Origin: Microbacterium azadirachtae
GTDB lineage: Bacteria; Actinomycetota; Actinomycetes; Actinomycetales; Microbacteriaceae
Reading direction: 5' to 3'
Assembly: GCF_000956545.1 (NCBI RefSeq)
Contig: NZ_JYIT01000086.1
Span: forward strand, 245,353-309,352
Length of the DNA: 64,000 bases
Shown: positions 41,819 through 49,754 of the stretch, piece by piece
Position numbering within the stretch: the first letter of the stretch is position 1
Layout: each line of letters starts with the position of its first letter
Position numbers and translations under genes: made by a program
The notes under the pieces: generated by a model
Seen by the model: the letters and a program-made list of their open reading frames with translations, nothing else
The model's database searches: none
Told to the model about the DNA's origin: nothing

Positions 41819-43345
41819 TCAGAACAGCCCCCGAGGGGCGGGCGCCGAGGCGAGGACGCCAGGAGCGGCCACGATCGACAGCTGTCCGACCTCCTCGGCC
41901 GTGAGCTCGGGCAGACGCTGCACGAGCTCGAGGAAGCGCTCGATCTCGGCCGGCTCGAGCACCGGCTCCGCCAGGATCCGGAACTTCCGGATGTAGTCCT
42001 CACGGGCGAACGGACGGGCACCGAGGGGGTGCGCGTCGGCGACGGCGATCTCGTCGGTCACGGTCTCGCCGTTCGTCAGACGGATCTCGACGCGACCGCC
42101 GAACGCCTTCTCGGCGGGGTCGATCGAGTGGTACCGGCGGGTCCACTCCTCGTCCTCCGCCGTGGTGATCTTGTGCCACAGCGCCACGGTGTCCTCGCGC
42201 TGCGCACGCTCGGGCGCGTAGGAGTCGACATGGTGCCAGGTGCCGTCCTGGAGCGCCACCGCGAAGATGTACGGGATCGAGTGATCCAGCGTCTCGCGCG
42301 AGGCCTGCGGGTCGTACTTCTGCGGATCGTTCGCCCCGGAGCCGATCACGTAGTGGGTGTGGTGGCTGGTGTGGATCACGATCGACTCGACGTTCGCCGG
42401 GTCGGCGAGTTCCGGGCGCTCGTGGTGCAGCTTGCGGGCGAGGTCGATCCACGCCTGCGCCTGATACTCCGCCGAGTGCTCCTTCGTGTACGTGTCGAGG
42501 ATCGCGCGCTTGGCCTCGCCGTCGGCGGGCAGCGGGACGTCGTAGGAGGCGTCGGGACCGTCGAGCATCCAGGCGATCACCCCGTCCTCGCCCTCGTAGA
42601 TCGGGCTCGGCGACGTCTCGCCGCGCATCGCCCGGTCGACGGCCTCGACCGCCATCTTCCCGGCGAACGCGGGGGCATGCGCCTTCCAGGTGGAGATCTC
42701 GCCCTTGCGGCTCTGACGGGTGGCGGTGGTGGTGTGCAGTGCCTGGCCCACCGCCTGATAGATCGTCTCGATGCTCAGGCCGAGCAGGGTGCCGATGCCG
42801 GCCGCAGCCGACGGGCCGAGGTGCGCGACGTGGTCGATCTTGTGCGCGTGCAGGCTGATCGCCTTGACCAGATCCACCTGGATCTCGTAGCCCGTCGCGA
42901 TCCCGCGGACCAGTGCCCGCCCGTCCGCGCCGACGTGCTGCGCGACGGCGAGGATCGGCGGGATGTTGTCGCCGGGGTGCGAGTACTCCGCGGCGAGGAA
43001 GGTGTCGTGGTAGTCGAGCTCGCGCACCGCCACGCCGTTCGCCCATGCCGCCCACTCCGGGCTGGTGCGGCGCTCGAGCGCGCAGCCGAACACCGTGGAT
43101 CCGGTCCCGTTGACGGAGACCGGGTGGTCGAGCGCCTGCTGGCGCGCGGCGCTGACAGGCGCGCGGGTGAGAGAGGCGGCGGCGACGGCGGCGTTGTCGA
43201 TGACGCGGTTGATGATCATGTCGACGACGTCGGCGTCGACCTCGACCGGGTCGGCCGCGATCTCGGCGATGCGCCAGGCGAGCTGCCCCTCGCGGGCGAG
43301 CTGCTCGTCGCTGCGGTGCACGCGGAGGTGGTGGGTGACGGTCAT
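41819..43345 (-). CDS. prpD: 2-methylcitrate dehydratase (MmgE/PrpD family)
   Basis: This 508-residue enzyme dehydrates 2-methylcitrate towards 2-methyl-cis-aconitate. MmgE/PrpD signatures include VDMIINRVIDNAAVAAASL, GTGSTVFGCALERRTSPEWAAWANGVAVRELDYHDTFLAAEYSHPGDNIPPILAVAQ and the lid region WKAHAPAFAGKMAVEAVDRAM. Length is typical. The start overlaps the GntR stop by 4 bp (ATGA), so the regulator and enzyme are coupled. With prpB and prpC it gives a complete core methylcitrate cycle. An aconitase for the hydration step is not in the window. Confidence 0.95.
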   Translation of the reverse strand: MTVTHHLRVHRSDEQLAREGQLAWRIAEIAADPVEVDADVVDMIINRVIDNAAVAAASLTRAPVSAARQQALDHPVSVNGTGSTVFGCALERRTSPEWAAWANGVAVRELDYHDTFLAAEYSHPGDNIPPILAVAQHVGADGRALVRGIATGYEIQVDLVKAISLHAHKIDHVAHLGPSAAAGIGTLLGLSIETIYQAVGQALHTTTATRQSRKGEISTWKAHAPAFAGKMAVEAVDRAMRGETSPSPIYEGEDGVIAWMLDGPDASYDVPLPADGEAKRAILDTYTKEHSAEYQAQAWIDLARKLHHERPELADPANVESIVIHTSHHTHYVIGSGANDPQKYDPQASRETLDHSIPYIFAVALQDGTWHHVDSYAPERAQREDTVALWHKITTAEDEEWTRRYHSIDPAEKAFGGRVEIRLTNGETVTDEIAVADAHPLGARPFAREDYIRKFRILAEPVLEPAEIERFLELVQRLPELTAEEVGQLSIVAAPGVLASAPAPRGLF

Positions 43346-44040
43346 GCTCCGGCCTTCTTTCCTTCGGTCGTGGAATGGGTGCCTGCGTCGCCGAGCGAGT
43401 CGAGGATGCTCGCCAGCGCGTTGTGCAGGTGGACGTGGGTGGCGTGCGCAGCGAGATCGCCGTCGCCGGAGGAGATCGCCTCGGCGATGAGGCGGTGCTC
43501 GCCGGCGCTCGCGACCAGGCGGTCGGGCTTGTCCTTGGCCATGCGGCGCACGCGCACGAGGTGGGTGCGCACGGTGCGCAGCGCCGCGGTGAGGTAGTCG
43601 TTGCCGACGGCCGCGTCGAGCGCCTCGTCGAAGCGGGCGATGAGCGCGTAGTAGCGCGCGCGGGACTCCTCATCGTCGAGGGAGCGGGCTGCTTCGGCGA
43701 AGCGGTCGGCGAGGGCGCCGAACTCCGCCCTGCCGGGTGCGGCGGCCGCGGCACGGGCCGTGGTCTCCTCCAGAGCGCGGCGCAGCACGAACAGATCGCG
43801 GATGTCGTCGGCGTCGATCGCCGCGACCACGGTCACTCGCGGGGAGAGCTGCTCGACGAGTCCGTCCGCTGTCAGCCGGCGCAGCGCCTCACGCAGCGGC
43901 GTGCGGCTCACACCGAGCCGCTCCGCCTGCTCCACCTCGCCGAGCACGGTGCCGGCGGGGAGGGATCCGGACTGGATCTCCTCGAGCAGCGCGCGATAGG
44001 CGAACTCCCCCGCGCGCATCCCTTCGGCGATGATGGTCAC
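43342..44040 (-). CDS. GntR-family (FCD) regulator of the prp operon
   Basis: This 232-residue protein has a winged HTH at about 8-70 (YRALLEEIQSGSLPAGTVLGEVEQAERLGVSRTPLREALRRLTADGLVEQL) and a C-terminal FCD effector domain (IRDLFVLRRALEETTARAA and GEHRLIAEAISSGDGDLAAHATHVHLHNAL), which normally binds a carboxylate with a metal ion. It is probably a sensor of methylcitrate or propionate-derived acids for prpD-prpB-prpC, with which it is co-transcribed. I choose GTG at 44040 because TACACT lies seven bases upstream (leaderless); GTG 44058 and ATG 44001 are alternatives. Confidence 0.88.
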   Translation of the reverse strand: MTIIAEGMRAGEFAYRALLEEIQSGSLPAGTVLGEVEQAERLGVSRTPLREALRRLTADGLVEQLSPRVTVVAAIDADDIRDLFVLRRALEETTARAAAAAPGRAEFGALADRFAEAARSLDDEESRARYYALIARFDEALDAAVGNDYLTAALRTVRTHLVRVRRMAKDKPDRLVASAGEHRLIAEAISSGDGDLAAHATHVHLHNALASILDSLGDAGTHSTTEGKKAGA

Positions 44041-44047
44041 GAGGGTT

Positions 44048-44059
44048 AGTGTATGCACA
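44048..44059 (-). promoter_or_regulatory. Leaderless -10 and candidate GntR operator of the prp operon
   Basis: On the minus strand TACACT (44048-44053) ends seven bases before GTG 44040. It overlaps TGT-GCAT-ACA (44050-44059), an inverted repeat of GntR-operator type. A second GTATAC core lies at 44103-44108. Autoregulation of the GntR-prp operon is inferred. Confidence 0.45.
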
Positions 44060-44208
44060 AGTCCCGGTCGGTGGCACGATACTGACGAAGATTTCGACTT
44101 ACGTATACATTTGTCGCGCGGAGCGGCGGCCGAGGAGGTTCTACACGCCGCCTTCCAGGATCAGGTTGCGACCCGCGCCCTTGTCGCGGTCACACCGCCA
44201 TGCGCGGC

Positions 44209-45150
44209 TCAGGTCGGGTTCTGCGTGAGCCAGTCCAGCACCTGCTGTGCGTGAGTGTTGGGCGGGAAGATCGGATAGAAGACATGCTCGATGCGCCCGT
44301 CCCGCACGATGAGGGTCAGCCGGGAATAGAGCCGCTCATGCCCGGGAGCGCGGAAGGTGGGCAGGTCCATGGCATCGGCGAGCTGAAAATGTTCGTCGGA
44401 GAGCATCTCGAACGGCAACCGGAGCCGATCCACGACTTCCGCTTGATATGCGGTCGCCTGACTGGAGAGCCCGTAGACCGCTTCCACGCCGACATCGCGC
44501 AATTCGTCGTGGTGGTCGCGGAAGTCGCAGGCCTCGGTGGTGCAGCCACGTGCGCCCGGGATCGAGTCCCAGCCCTCCGGCAGGTCTGAGCCCGGCCGTC
44601 CGGTGAGCGGGTAGAGATAGATCACGGTCCGTCCGGAACCGAGATCCCCCAGACGCACGACGCCTCCACCGCTCGCCGGCACGTCGATCGAGGGCATCCC
44701 GAGTCCGGGCAGGTGAGCCGCGGCTCCATCGTCCTGGGGCACGGGAAGACCTGCGGGCAGAGTCACATAGTCGGTCAACGGCTTCTCCTTCGTGAATGTG
44801 CGGGACACGCTCTCCTCGAGACGTTCCACGAGGTGTGTCCGTCTGGTGTGAAGGATGGCGACGATCCGGTCGATCTCGGCGATGCTGTCGCGATACGCAG
44901 CGAGCGACGATACGCAATCGTCGCCATGCTCGTGGCCCAGCCCCAGACACTCGACGAACGGCGCCGCCTGCCGGGCGGAGATCCCGGTCGCCGCAAGCTC
45001 GCGGATCTCGATCACCACACGCAGGTGGCCCTCGTCGTAGTCGCGGTAGCCATTCGGCAGGCGGTGCGGCACGAGCAGCCCCAGGCTCTCGTAGTAGCGC
45101 ACAGCCTTCGTCGTCACTCCGGCCAGCCGTGCCAACTCACCGATACGCAT
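44209..45150 (-). CDS. MerR HTH regulator fused to a PrxQ/BCP-type peroxiredoxin
   Basis: This is a 313-residue fusion. Residues 1-115 are a MerR regulator: HTH MRIGELARLAGVTTKAVRYYESLGLL, wing NGYRDYDEGHL, and a dimer helix. A Cys/His-bearing FVECLGLGHEHGDDC segment (Cys68, His73, His75, Cys79) precedes the helix. Residues about 128-313 are a thioredoxin-fold peroxiredoxin with GARGCTTEACDFRDHHDEL. Cys203 and Cys208 match the peroxidatic and near resolving cysteines of PrxQ/BCP enzymes. The protein could sense peroxide by its own disulfide and alter its promoter. GGGAGGTG precedes the ATG. The gene is intact and high GC, at the chromosome side of the tRNA scar. Confidence 0.9.
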   Translation of the reverse strand: MRIGELARLAGVTTKAVRYYESLGLLVPHRLPNGYRDYDEGHLRVVIEIRELAATGISARQAAPFVECLGLGHEHGDDCVSSLAAYRDSIAEIDRIVAILHTRRTHLVERLEESVSRTFTKEKPLTDYVTLPAGLPVPQDDGAAAHLPGLGMPSIDVPASGGGVVRLGDLGSGRTVIYLYPLTGRPGSDLPEGWDSIPGARGCTTEACDFRDHHDELRDVGVEAVYGLSSQATAYQAEVVDRLRLPFEMLSDEHFQLADAMDLPTFRAPGHERLYSRLTLIVRDGRIEHVFYPIFPPNTHAQQVLDWLTQNPT

Positions 45151-45171
45151 CCCGCTTCACCTCCCGATACG

Positions 45172-45203
45172 ACGGTAAACCCTGCCCCACGGGGCAAAGT
45201 CAA
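45172..45203 (-). promoter_or_regulatory. MerR-type promoter with 20-bp spacer and central dyad
   Basis: Reading on the minus strand: -35 TTGACT (45198-45203), a 20-bp spacer, -10 TACCGT (45172-45177). The spacer contains the perfect dyad GCCCC-GT-GGGGC (45184-45195). Over-long 19-20 bp spacers with a central dyad are the hallmark of promoters that MerR proteins activate by DNA distortion. It directs the MerR-PrxQ gene, so autoregulation is likely. Confidence 0.75.
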
Positions 45204-45380
45204 GCGCCGCCTCGCACGGCGCGCGTGACGCCATGGGAGGCGCGCGGCGTTCAGAGCCGGTCGCAGCCGACGGCCTCCTAAGGCTGCTCAACACGCCATC
45301 GGTCGCACTGGCGATGACCGGATCAAGTCTCACCGGCGAAGGTTTGGCGCGGCTCGGAATCCGCCGCCGGGAACGACGAA

Positions 45381-45414
45381 GCCCCGGCGGATCCTGAGAT
45401 CCGCCGGGGCTTTT
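45381..45414. terminator. Strong hairpin next to the tRNA-Pro remnant
   Basis: A 13-bp perfect stem (45381-45393 with 45398-45410, GCCCCGGCGGATC) with loop CTGA is followed on the plus strand by TTTT (45411-45414). In minus-strand reading it lies just past the tRNA 3' end and is probably the former tRNA-Pro terminator. Confidence 0.75.
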
Positions 45415-45417
45415 CTG

Positions 45418-45459
45418 TCGGGCTGACAGGATTTGAACCTGCGACCCCTTGACCCCCAG
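45418..45459 (-). other. tRNA-Pro(GGG) 3' half: integration scar / candidate att site
   Basis: In minus-strand reading this holds the tRNA-Pro sequence from the anticodon loop CTGGGGG (anticodon GGG) through the variable region, the T arm GCAGG-TTCAAAT-CCTGT, the 3' acceptor strand CAGCCCG and discriminator A. The D arm, 5' acceptor strand and 5' anticodon stem are missing: beyond 45459 the sequence is unrelated. CCA is not encoded. Only the 3' part of a tRNA gene at the junction of core-like and foreign-looking DNA is what tyrosine-recombinase integration leaves on the distal side. The reference tRNA-Pro sequence is recalled, not aligned here. Confidence 0.85.
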
Positions 45460-45652
45460 GTAGGCGGAAGGACAGCTTTCGGCTCGGAACCCGCGCTCTT
45501 CCGTTCCATTCGTTGCAGGGCGCGTCACTCATTCCATGCGTCGCAAGAAGTCTGACCACTAGATTGGCCCACTGGCGTCCGCCAGATCATGGCTGACGAC
45601 GCTAGGCGTCTTGCGGAGCGTTGCATACCTCGCCACCGACGGCATGTCGTTC
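45460..45652. other. No gene seen in the segment between the tRNA scar and the HEPN gene
   Basis: The 193 bp between the tRNA remnant and the end of the HEPN gene contain only short shadow frames; no promoter, repeat or RNA gene stands out. Confidence 0.5.
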
Positions 45653-47368
45653 TCATTGCTCGCCTTGGCTCGGCCCTGAAAGGTCGCCCATATCCGGCTC
45701 GCTTCGTCCAGGCTTCATCTCGGTGCTTCTCGGTTCTGACTTCGATTCGCCCTCCCCCGATGGCTCCGGGTCCGGCAGGTCGGGATACTGCATGTACTCG
45801 TAGGAAGGAAACGGGAGATATCCCCCCTCGGGATGGTCCTCCGGATGGTTCCAGCTCGCGACGAGGTCGATCAGATACAGGTAGGCCGACCGGGTCACCT
45901 GCAGCGCGAGGATCGTGGAGTCGACAAGCTCGAACAGATCGATGCGGCTCCGCGCATCGACCGTCACACCAGTCGCTTCTCGGATCGCGGCGTGCACAAT
46001 ACGGTGAGTTCCTGCGTTGCGCAGGGCTTGCGACGGCGCGTACATCCCTTCCTTGTCCATGTCAAAAGCAAGCTCCGAGAGAGCGAACGCCGCTAGCGAC
46101 CGCTGCGGAGCCGCTTGGAGACCCTCACGGACACGACCGTCCTTGCCCGCCCAGAACTGACGGAAGGAGACTCGACTCGGGTTATCTCCGACTCCGAAGT
46201 GCTCGTTCGCGACCACAGCAGTCTTGTCCAGCACGTCAAGGGCGGACCGCTGCGCAAGGAGGAGCTTCGAATACTGCGTCCCGTAGAGTGAGTAGTCAAG
46301 GGTCTCGACGTAATACCCCGAGTCGTCGTCTTTCTGGTCCGGACCTTCCGAGACCTGCACGTACCCGTCGAACGCCAAGCGACGGGAGACGAGGAAGTCG
46401 GACTTGAGCACGTTCATTTCTGCCAGGATTGGCGGAGTCATCTCCTCGATCGAGGTGCCGTAAAGAACCTCGATGGCCGCGCCGTCCCAGTGCGCATCTT
46501 CTGATCCGAGGCCCTCGACGGCGGCGGACAGGGCTAGGCGGTATGTCGCGACCCACGACCGGTATTCGCCGTCTTGGCCATCAAGATCGTTCAACCCGTG
46601 AGAGAGGTGCCCGAGACTCTCCGTCGCCTCAAGACCATCCCACCTCGCTGCCGTCCGTTCCCCGGCAAAGGAGACTGTTCCCTCTCGCAACGATTGAGCG
46701 AGCCGGACGTACTTATCGTAGACAGCCGCGATATGCCCCGTTTGCCCGACGCCCGACCGAACACGGTTCATCAGGAGTTGTGCGAGATTGCCCGCCGCGT
46801 TCCCGTTCGTCGGGTCAACGTCGAGGGCGAGAAGGTAGAAGTCATACGCTTCCGCCCAGCGTTCGGAATGATCGAGACAGTTAGCAAGATTGCAGTACGC
46901 CGCTGACCGCGTGTGAGGATCAGCGATCGACGACGATCCGATGATGTTGAGCATCCGACGAACGTCGCGGAGCGCCGCGCGGTTCGTCCGGCGGTTCTCG
47001 ACGAAGCCGGCGAGTTGCTCCTCCCGCGTTCCACCGGTCCGCAGTCCGAGGTCGTACATTTCGAGCGCAGCGTTCGCGACGTTGTACATGCACTGGTAGT
47101 GAAGCGGCTCATCTGGCGGTGCCTCGTTCTGAGCCCGTGCCGCAAGTTCCTTTCCCTGGGTCAGTAGCTCGACATCACCAAGATCGGAGCCTGCGTTGAT
47201 GACGAGCGAGGAGCACGTGAAGCGGAGGGCCGCCTTGTCTAGCTCGGGGAGGCTCGATGAGCTGATCTCCCCAGCGACATCTAGAACACGATGTGCACCT
47301 GCTGCTCGATCTGGAGCTGTGTCGTGGGCTGTCATGATGCTCTGAAACCAGGTGGCCGTCGATGTCAT
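45653..47368 (-). CDS. TPR-containing HEPN protein, LA2681 type (candidate defence RNase)
   Basis: This is a 571-residue protein. The first half is helical-repeat/TPR-like, with RSAAYCNLANCLDHSERWAEAYDFYLLALDVDPTNGNAAGNLAQLLM a clear TPR pair. The second half resembles the LA2681-like HEPN domain: YSKLLLAQRSALDVLDKTAVVANEHFGVGDNPSRVSFRQFW, followed by LRNAGTHRIVH. R450-N-x3-H455 is the RX4-6H signature of HEPN ribonucleases. HEPN RNases cut RNA in toxin-antitoxin and anti-phage systems. The ATG at 47368 has GGAGG four bases before it. The acidic/Pro-rich tail (about 530-571) is probably disordered. No antitoxin-like partner is adjacent on the same strand. Confidence 0.75.
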   Translation of the reverse strand: MTSTATWFQSIMTAHDTAPDRAAGAHRVLDVAGEISSSSLPELDKAALRFTCSSLVINAGSDLGDVELLTQGKELAARAQNEAPPDEPLHYQCMYNVANAALEMYDLGLRTGGTREEQLAGFVENRRTNRAALRDVRRMLNIIGSSSIADPHTRSAAYCNLANCLDHSERWAEAYDFYLLALDVDPTNGNAAGNLAQLLMNRVRSGVGQTGHIAAVYDKYVRLAQSLREGTVSFAGERTAARWDGLEATESLGHLSHGLNDLDGQDGEYRSWVATYRLALSAAVEGLGSEDAHWDGAAIEVLYGTSIEEMTPPILAEMNVLKSDFLVSRRLAFDGYVQVSEGPDQKDDDSGYYVETLDYSLYGTQYSKLLLAQRSALDVLDKTAVVANEHFGVGDNPSRVSFRQFWAGKDGRVREGLQAAPQRSLAAFALSELAFDMDKEGMYAPSQALRNAGTHRIVHAAIREATGVTVDARSRIDLFELVDSTILALQVTRSAYLYLIDLVASWNHPEDHPEGGYLPFPSYEYMQYPDLPDPEPSGEGESKSEPRSTEMKPGRSEPDMGDLSGPSQGEQ

Positions 47369-47604
47369 CGATCCTCCGATACTCGATGGGTTGCTCGCTT
47401 CTCGGCCCACCATGGCAGGTCAAGATCTTCAGGCTACTCATGAGCACCGACGTCGCCGTCGCCGGCCTCTGGTTCCGCAGCAACCAGAGCAGGTTTGCTA
47501 GCTGCCTGACGCCCCACGCTCGGGACAGCCCGCATCACGTTCTTCCCGTTTTCGGTACCGTCCACGGCGCCGGCGGGCCTCACGCAAACGATCGGTGACC
47601 TGCC

Positions 47605-47802
47605 ATGATCGTGCTGGTCGTCGCTGCACTCATGCTTCTCATCTGCGCGATCGCCTGGGGCCATCGCCGCCCCAACGGGGAACACGCGCCTCGTGCACCG
47701 AAGATCCGGCACGGCGCGTTCTACGTCCTCGCCGAGACCGCGCTCGCCAGAGCTGACGTCACTTGGGTGAACTTCCTCTTCGCGCTTGGCGCCCGGCTTT
47801 GA
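47605..47802 (+). CDS. Possible small membrane protein
   Basis: This 65-residue frame starts with a convincing transmembrane helix (MIVLVVAALMLLICAIAWGH) followed by a basic cytosolic tail. It is the only plausible gene in the 457 bp between the HEPN gene start and the next gene. No clear ribosome site or conserved motif is present, so it may be spurious. Confidence 0.35.
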   Translation: MIVLVVAALMLLICAIAWGHRRPNGEHAPRAPKIRHGAFYVLAETALARADVTWVNFLFALGARL

Positions 47803-47825
47803 ACAGGATGTCTTGTGCGCAGCAC

Positions 47826-48635
47826 TCAACGAGCTGAGGCAGCGGAATCAGGGAGGAACGCGATCCGGTTGGCATCCCGCAGGCTGACATACGGTCCACC
47901 CGCGGAAGTTTCGCCGAACTGTCCTTCAACGAGGAAGTACCAGCCAACCAGATCCCCAACGGATTGGACGCCCGCGGCCTCGAGAATGTTCGAGATCACG
48001 TCCTTCCACATGCGCACGGCAGGCAGCTTCTCGTCTCGATAGCCGGAATTGATCCAGTCGGCCTTCGTGGTCTTGATCTTGCCCCAGACGATGCAGGTGG
48101 CATCTGTGGGCTGGTAACCGTCGACATGCTGGCAGCCCTCGGCGATCGTGGTACGGGTCCCGTCGCTGAGCGTCAACGGCATCCGATCGACACGGAACTC
48201 CGGGGAGCTGATGAGTTTTCGCAGCAGCGGCCGCAGCCCGGTCGATCCTGCCCGCACGTTCCGATCGTTGCCACGGTGCTGATGCGTGATCCCCGTGCCA
48301 CCGATCGCGCCTGGAGTGTCTTTGGTTTTCGTTCGCCCGCCGTTCGGGGGTTCGAGGCGGATCTGCATCTCTTCGCAGGTGTTGATGACGGCATCGACTT
48401 CTTCGAGTTCTCGTTCGGCGATCTGCTCGTCGGACTCGGTCTTGTAGCCGCATCCGTCGAGATGGTTGCCATAAAACGTCGGGACTTTCCCGTCCTTGGA
48501 TCGCTTGCGCCAATGCAGCCCTACACGGCAGACGGCATCAGGGCAGGTGATCCGTCCTCGATAGAGGTGACGATCGGATTCGTGGATCTCCCAGGCGTCG
48601 ATGTCGGCCGATCCGTCAAGTCGTGCCCAACGCAT
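47826..48635 (-). CDS. Uncharacterised protein with N-terminal Cys/His cluster
   Basis: This is a 269-residue protein I do not recognise. Residues 28-64 carry a possible zinc site, Cys31-x4-Cys36 with His41, then His58-x3-Cys62, in RITCPDAVC and YGNHLDGCGY. The spacing is reminiscent of the treble-clef finger at the start of CoiA-like proteins, but the similarity is weak. A charged linker (about 70-110) leads to a mixed alpha/beta domain (DATCIVWGKIKTTKADWIN, VSLRDANRIAFLPDSA). It begins 51 bp after the neighbouring gene on the same strand, so the two are probably an operon. It lies inside the island. Confidence 0.65.
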   Translation of the reverse strand: MRWARLDGSADIDAWEIHESDRHLYRGRITCPDAVCRVGLHWRKRSKDGKVPTFYGNHLDGCGYKTESDEQIAERELEEVDAVINTCEEMQIRLEPPNGGRTKTKDTPGAIGGTGITHQHRGNDRNVRAGSTGLRPLLRKLISSPEFRVDRMPLTLSDGTRTTIAEGCQHVDGYQPTDATCIVWGKIKTTKADWINSGYRDEKLPAVRMWKDVISNILEAAGVQSVGDLVGWYFLVEGQFGETSAGGPYVSLRDANRIAFLPDSAASAR

Positions 48636-48686
48636 CCGCGATCCCCTCGTCTGCCCTTCGAGGTCGGCTTTGTGTGCGAGCGCGGC

Positions 48687-49517
48687 TCACAGACGGAGTC
48701 CTTTCGTGCTGCGCCCGGAGATGAAGTCGCGCCCGAATGGGTAGTGCTCCATTGCCCACGCAACGATCGCCGCGTTCAGATACTCGCCTTCCAGCGGGGC
48801 GATGCACAGCTCACGGACTTCGGGATGATGCTCGGTGTTCGGACAGAAGAGGATGCCGAGGACCTGCAGCGCCTTCTCATTCGCCGATTCAAACGCCCAC
48901 TCCACGAACGTCGCGCACGCCTTCTTCATTGCGAGACGAAGCACCGGTCGGATCGTGTCCGACAACAGCCGTGTCGGCAGCGATCCCAGGACCTCCGCGA
49001 CAAGACGGTCGATGAGGCCACCTGCGATCGCATCCACAGCCGACGCGAACTCCTTCTTGGCCTCCAGGACGAGCACGCACAACGCACAGAGGAGATGGAG
49101 TTCTGGGAGGATCAGCTTGAACTGTGCACGCTCTTCGGATGAGAGATTCGAGTTCGCGATCTCGTCGACGAACGGACCGACGATCCGCGTGATCCCTCGT
49201 TCAACGCGCCTCGCCTCATCGGGCTCGTCTCGCAGGACGACTGCCTCGATGATGATCGTCATAAGCAGGTCGGTGCCGCGCATTGAACGCTCGGCGCCGT
49301 CGGCATTCCGGAACCCTTTGCGCACATCGGTGACTTGTCGACCGGAATAGCTGCGCCGAGTCGCGAGATCCTCATCAGCGGCGATAAGAGCGCGTGCACG
49401 CCACGTGTGCGGGCCGCCGTGGAACGCACCATCACAGGCGCATTCGCATTCCTCGACCGGCGTGACTACCGCCTCTGCACAACTCTCGACGTGCCCGTTG
49501 ATTCGTGTTCCGACCAT
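48687..49517 (-). CDS. Uncharacterised protein with N-terminal CxCxC/His motif
   Basis: This 276-residue protein has a Cys/His-rich start: Cys13, Cys24, Cys26, Cys28, His33, His37 within EECECACDGAFHGGPH, a likely metal site. The rest is predicted largely helical with hydrophobic stretches (LHLLCALCVLVLEA and GLIDRLVAEVLGSL) that are too short or polar for a sure membrane protein. The ATG at 49517 has GAGGGAG upstream and is preferred to the 12-codon extension. Family unknown. It is the promoter-proximal gene of a two-gene unit with the 269-residue protein and is divergent from the AbiTii gene. Confidence 0.65.
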   Translation of the reverse strand: MVGTRINGHVESCAEAVVTPVEECECACDGAFHGGPHTWRARALIAADEDLATRRSYSGRQVTDVRKGFRNADGAERSMRGTDLLMTIIIEAVVLRDEPDEARRVERGITRIVGPFVDEIANSNLSSEERAQFKLILPELHLLCALCVLVLEAKKEFASAVDAIAGGLIDRLVAEVLGSLPTRLLSDTIRPVLRLAMKKACATFVEWAFESANEKALQVLGILFCPNTEHHPEVRELCIAPLEGEYLNAAIVAWAMEHYPFGRDFISGRSTKGLRL

Positions 49518-49754
49518 GCCTACTCCCTCGTGGCGATGATTCCGGCTATCCAATCAGCGGTTCCCTGAACACCTGCTGAATGCCCCGCGTCGACCTCACC
49601 CGACCTGAGCATCTCGCGATCTACAACGCGCTCTTCGGCGTCGCCGCGTGCGGCACGCTGCTCGTCTTCGGCCTGCTGCCCGCTGGCCTTCATCTTCGTG
49701 GCACAGTCCCAGATGATTGCGTGCAATGTCCGTGGGCAAGCCGATACTTACTCC

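Noticed and set aside
45418..45459. Intact tRNA gene
   Set aside because: Only the part from the anticodon loop to the 3' end is present; the D arm and 5' acceptor strand are missing, so it cannot be functional.
45157..45528. Possible small gene with SQVQILSARQK
   Set aside because: This peptide is the well-known spurious translation of a tRNA 3' end; the DNA is the tRNA-Pro remnant and flanks.
47434..47829. 131-residue minus-strand frame opposite the small membrane protein
   Set aside because: No conserved motif, poor start, mixed composition; treated as noise.
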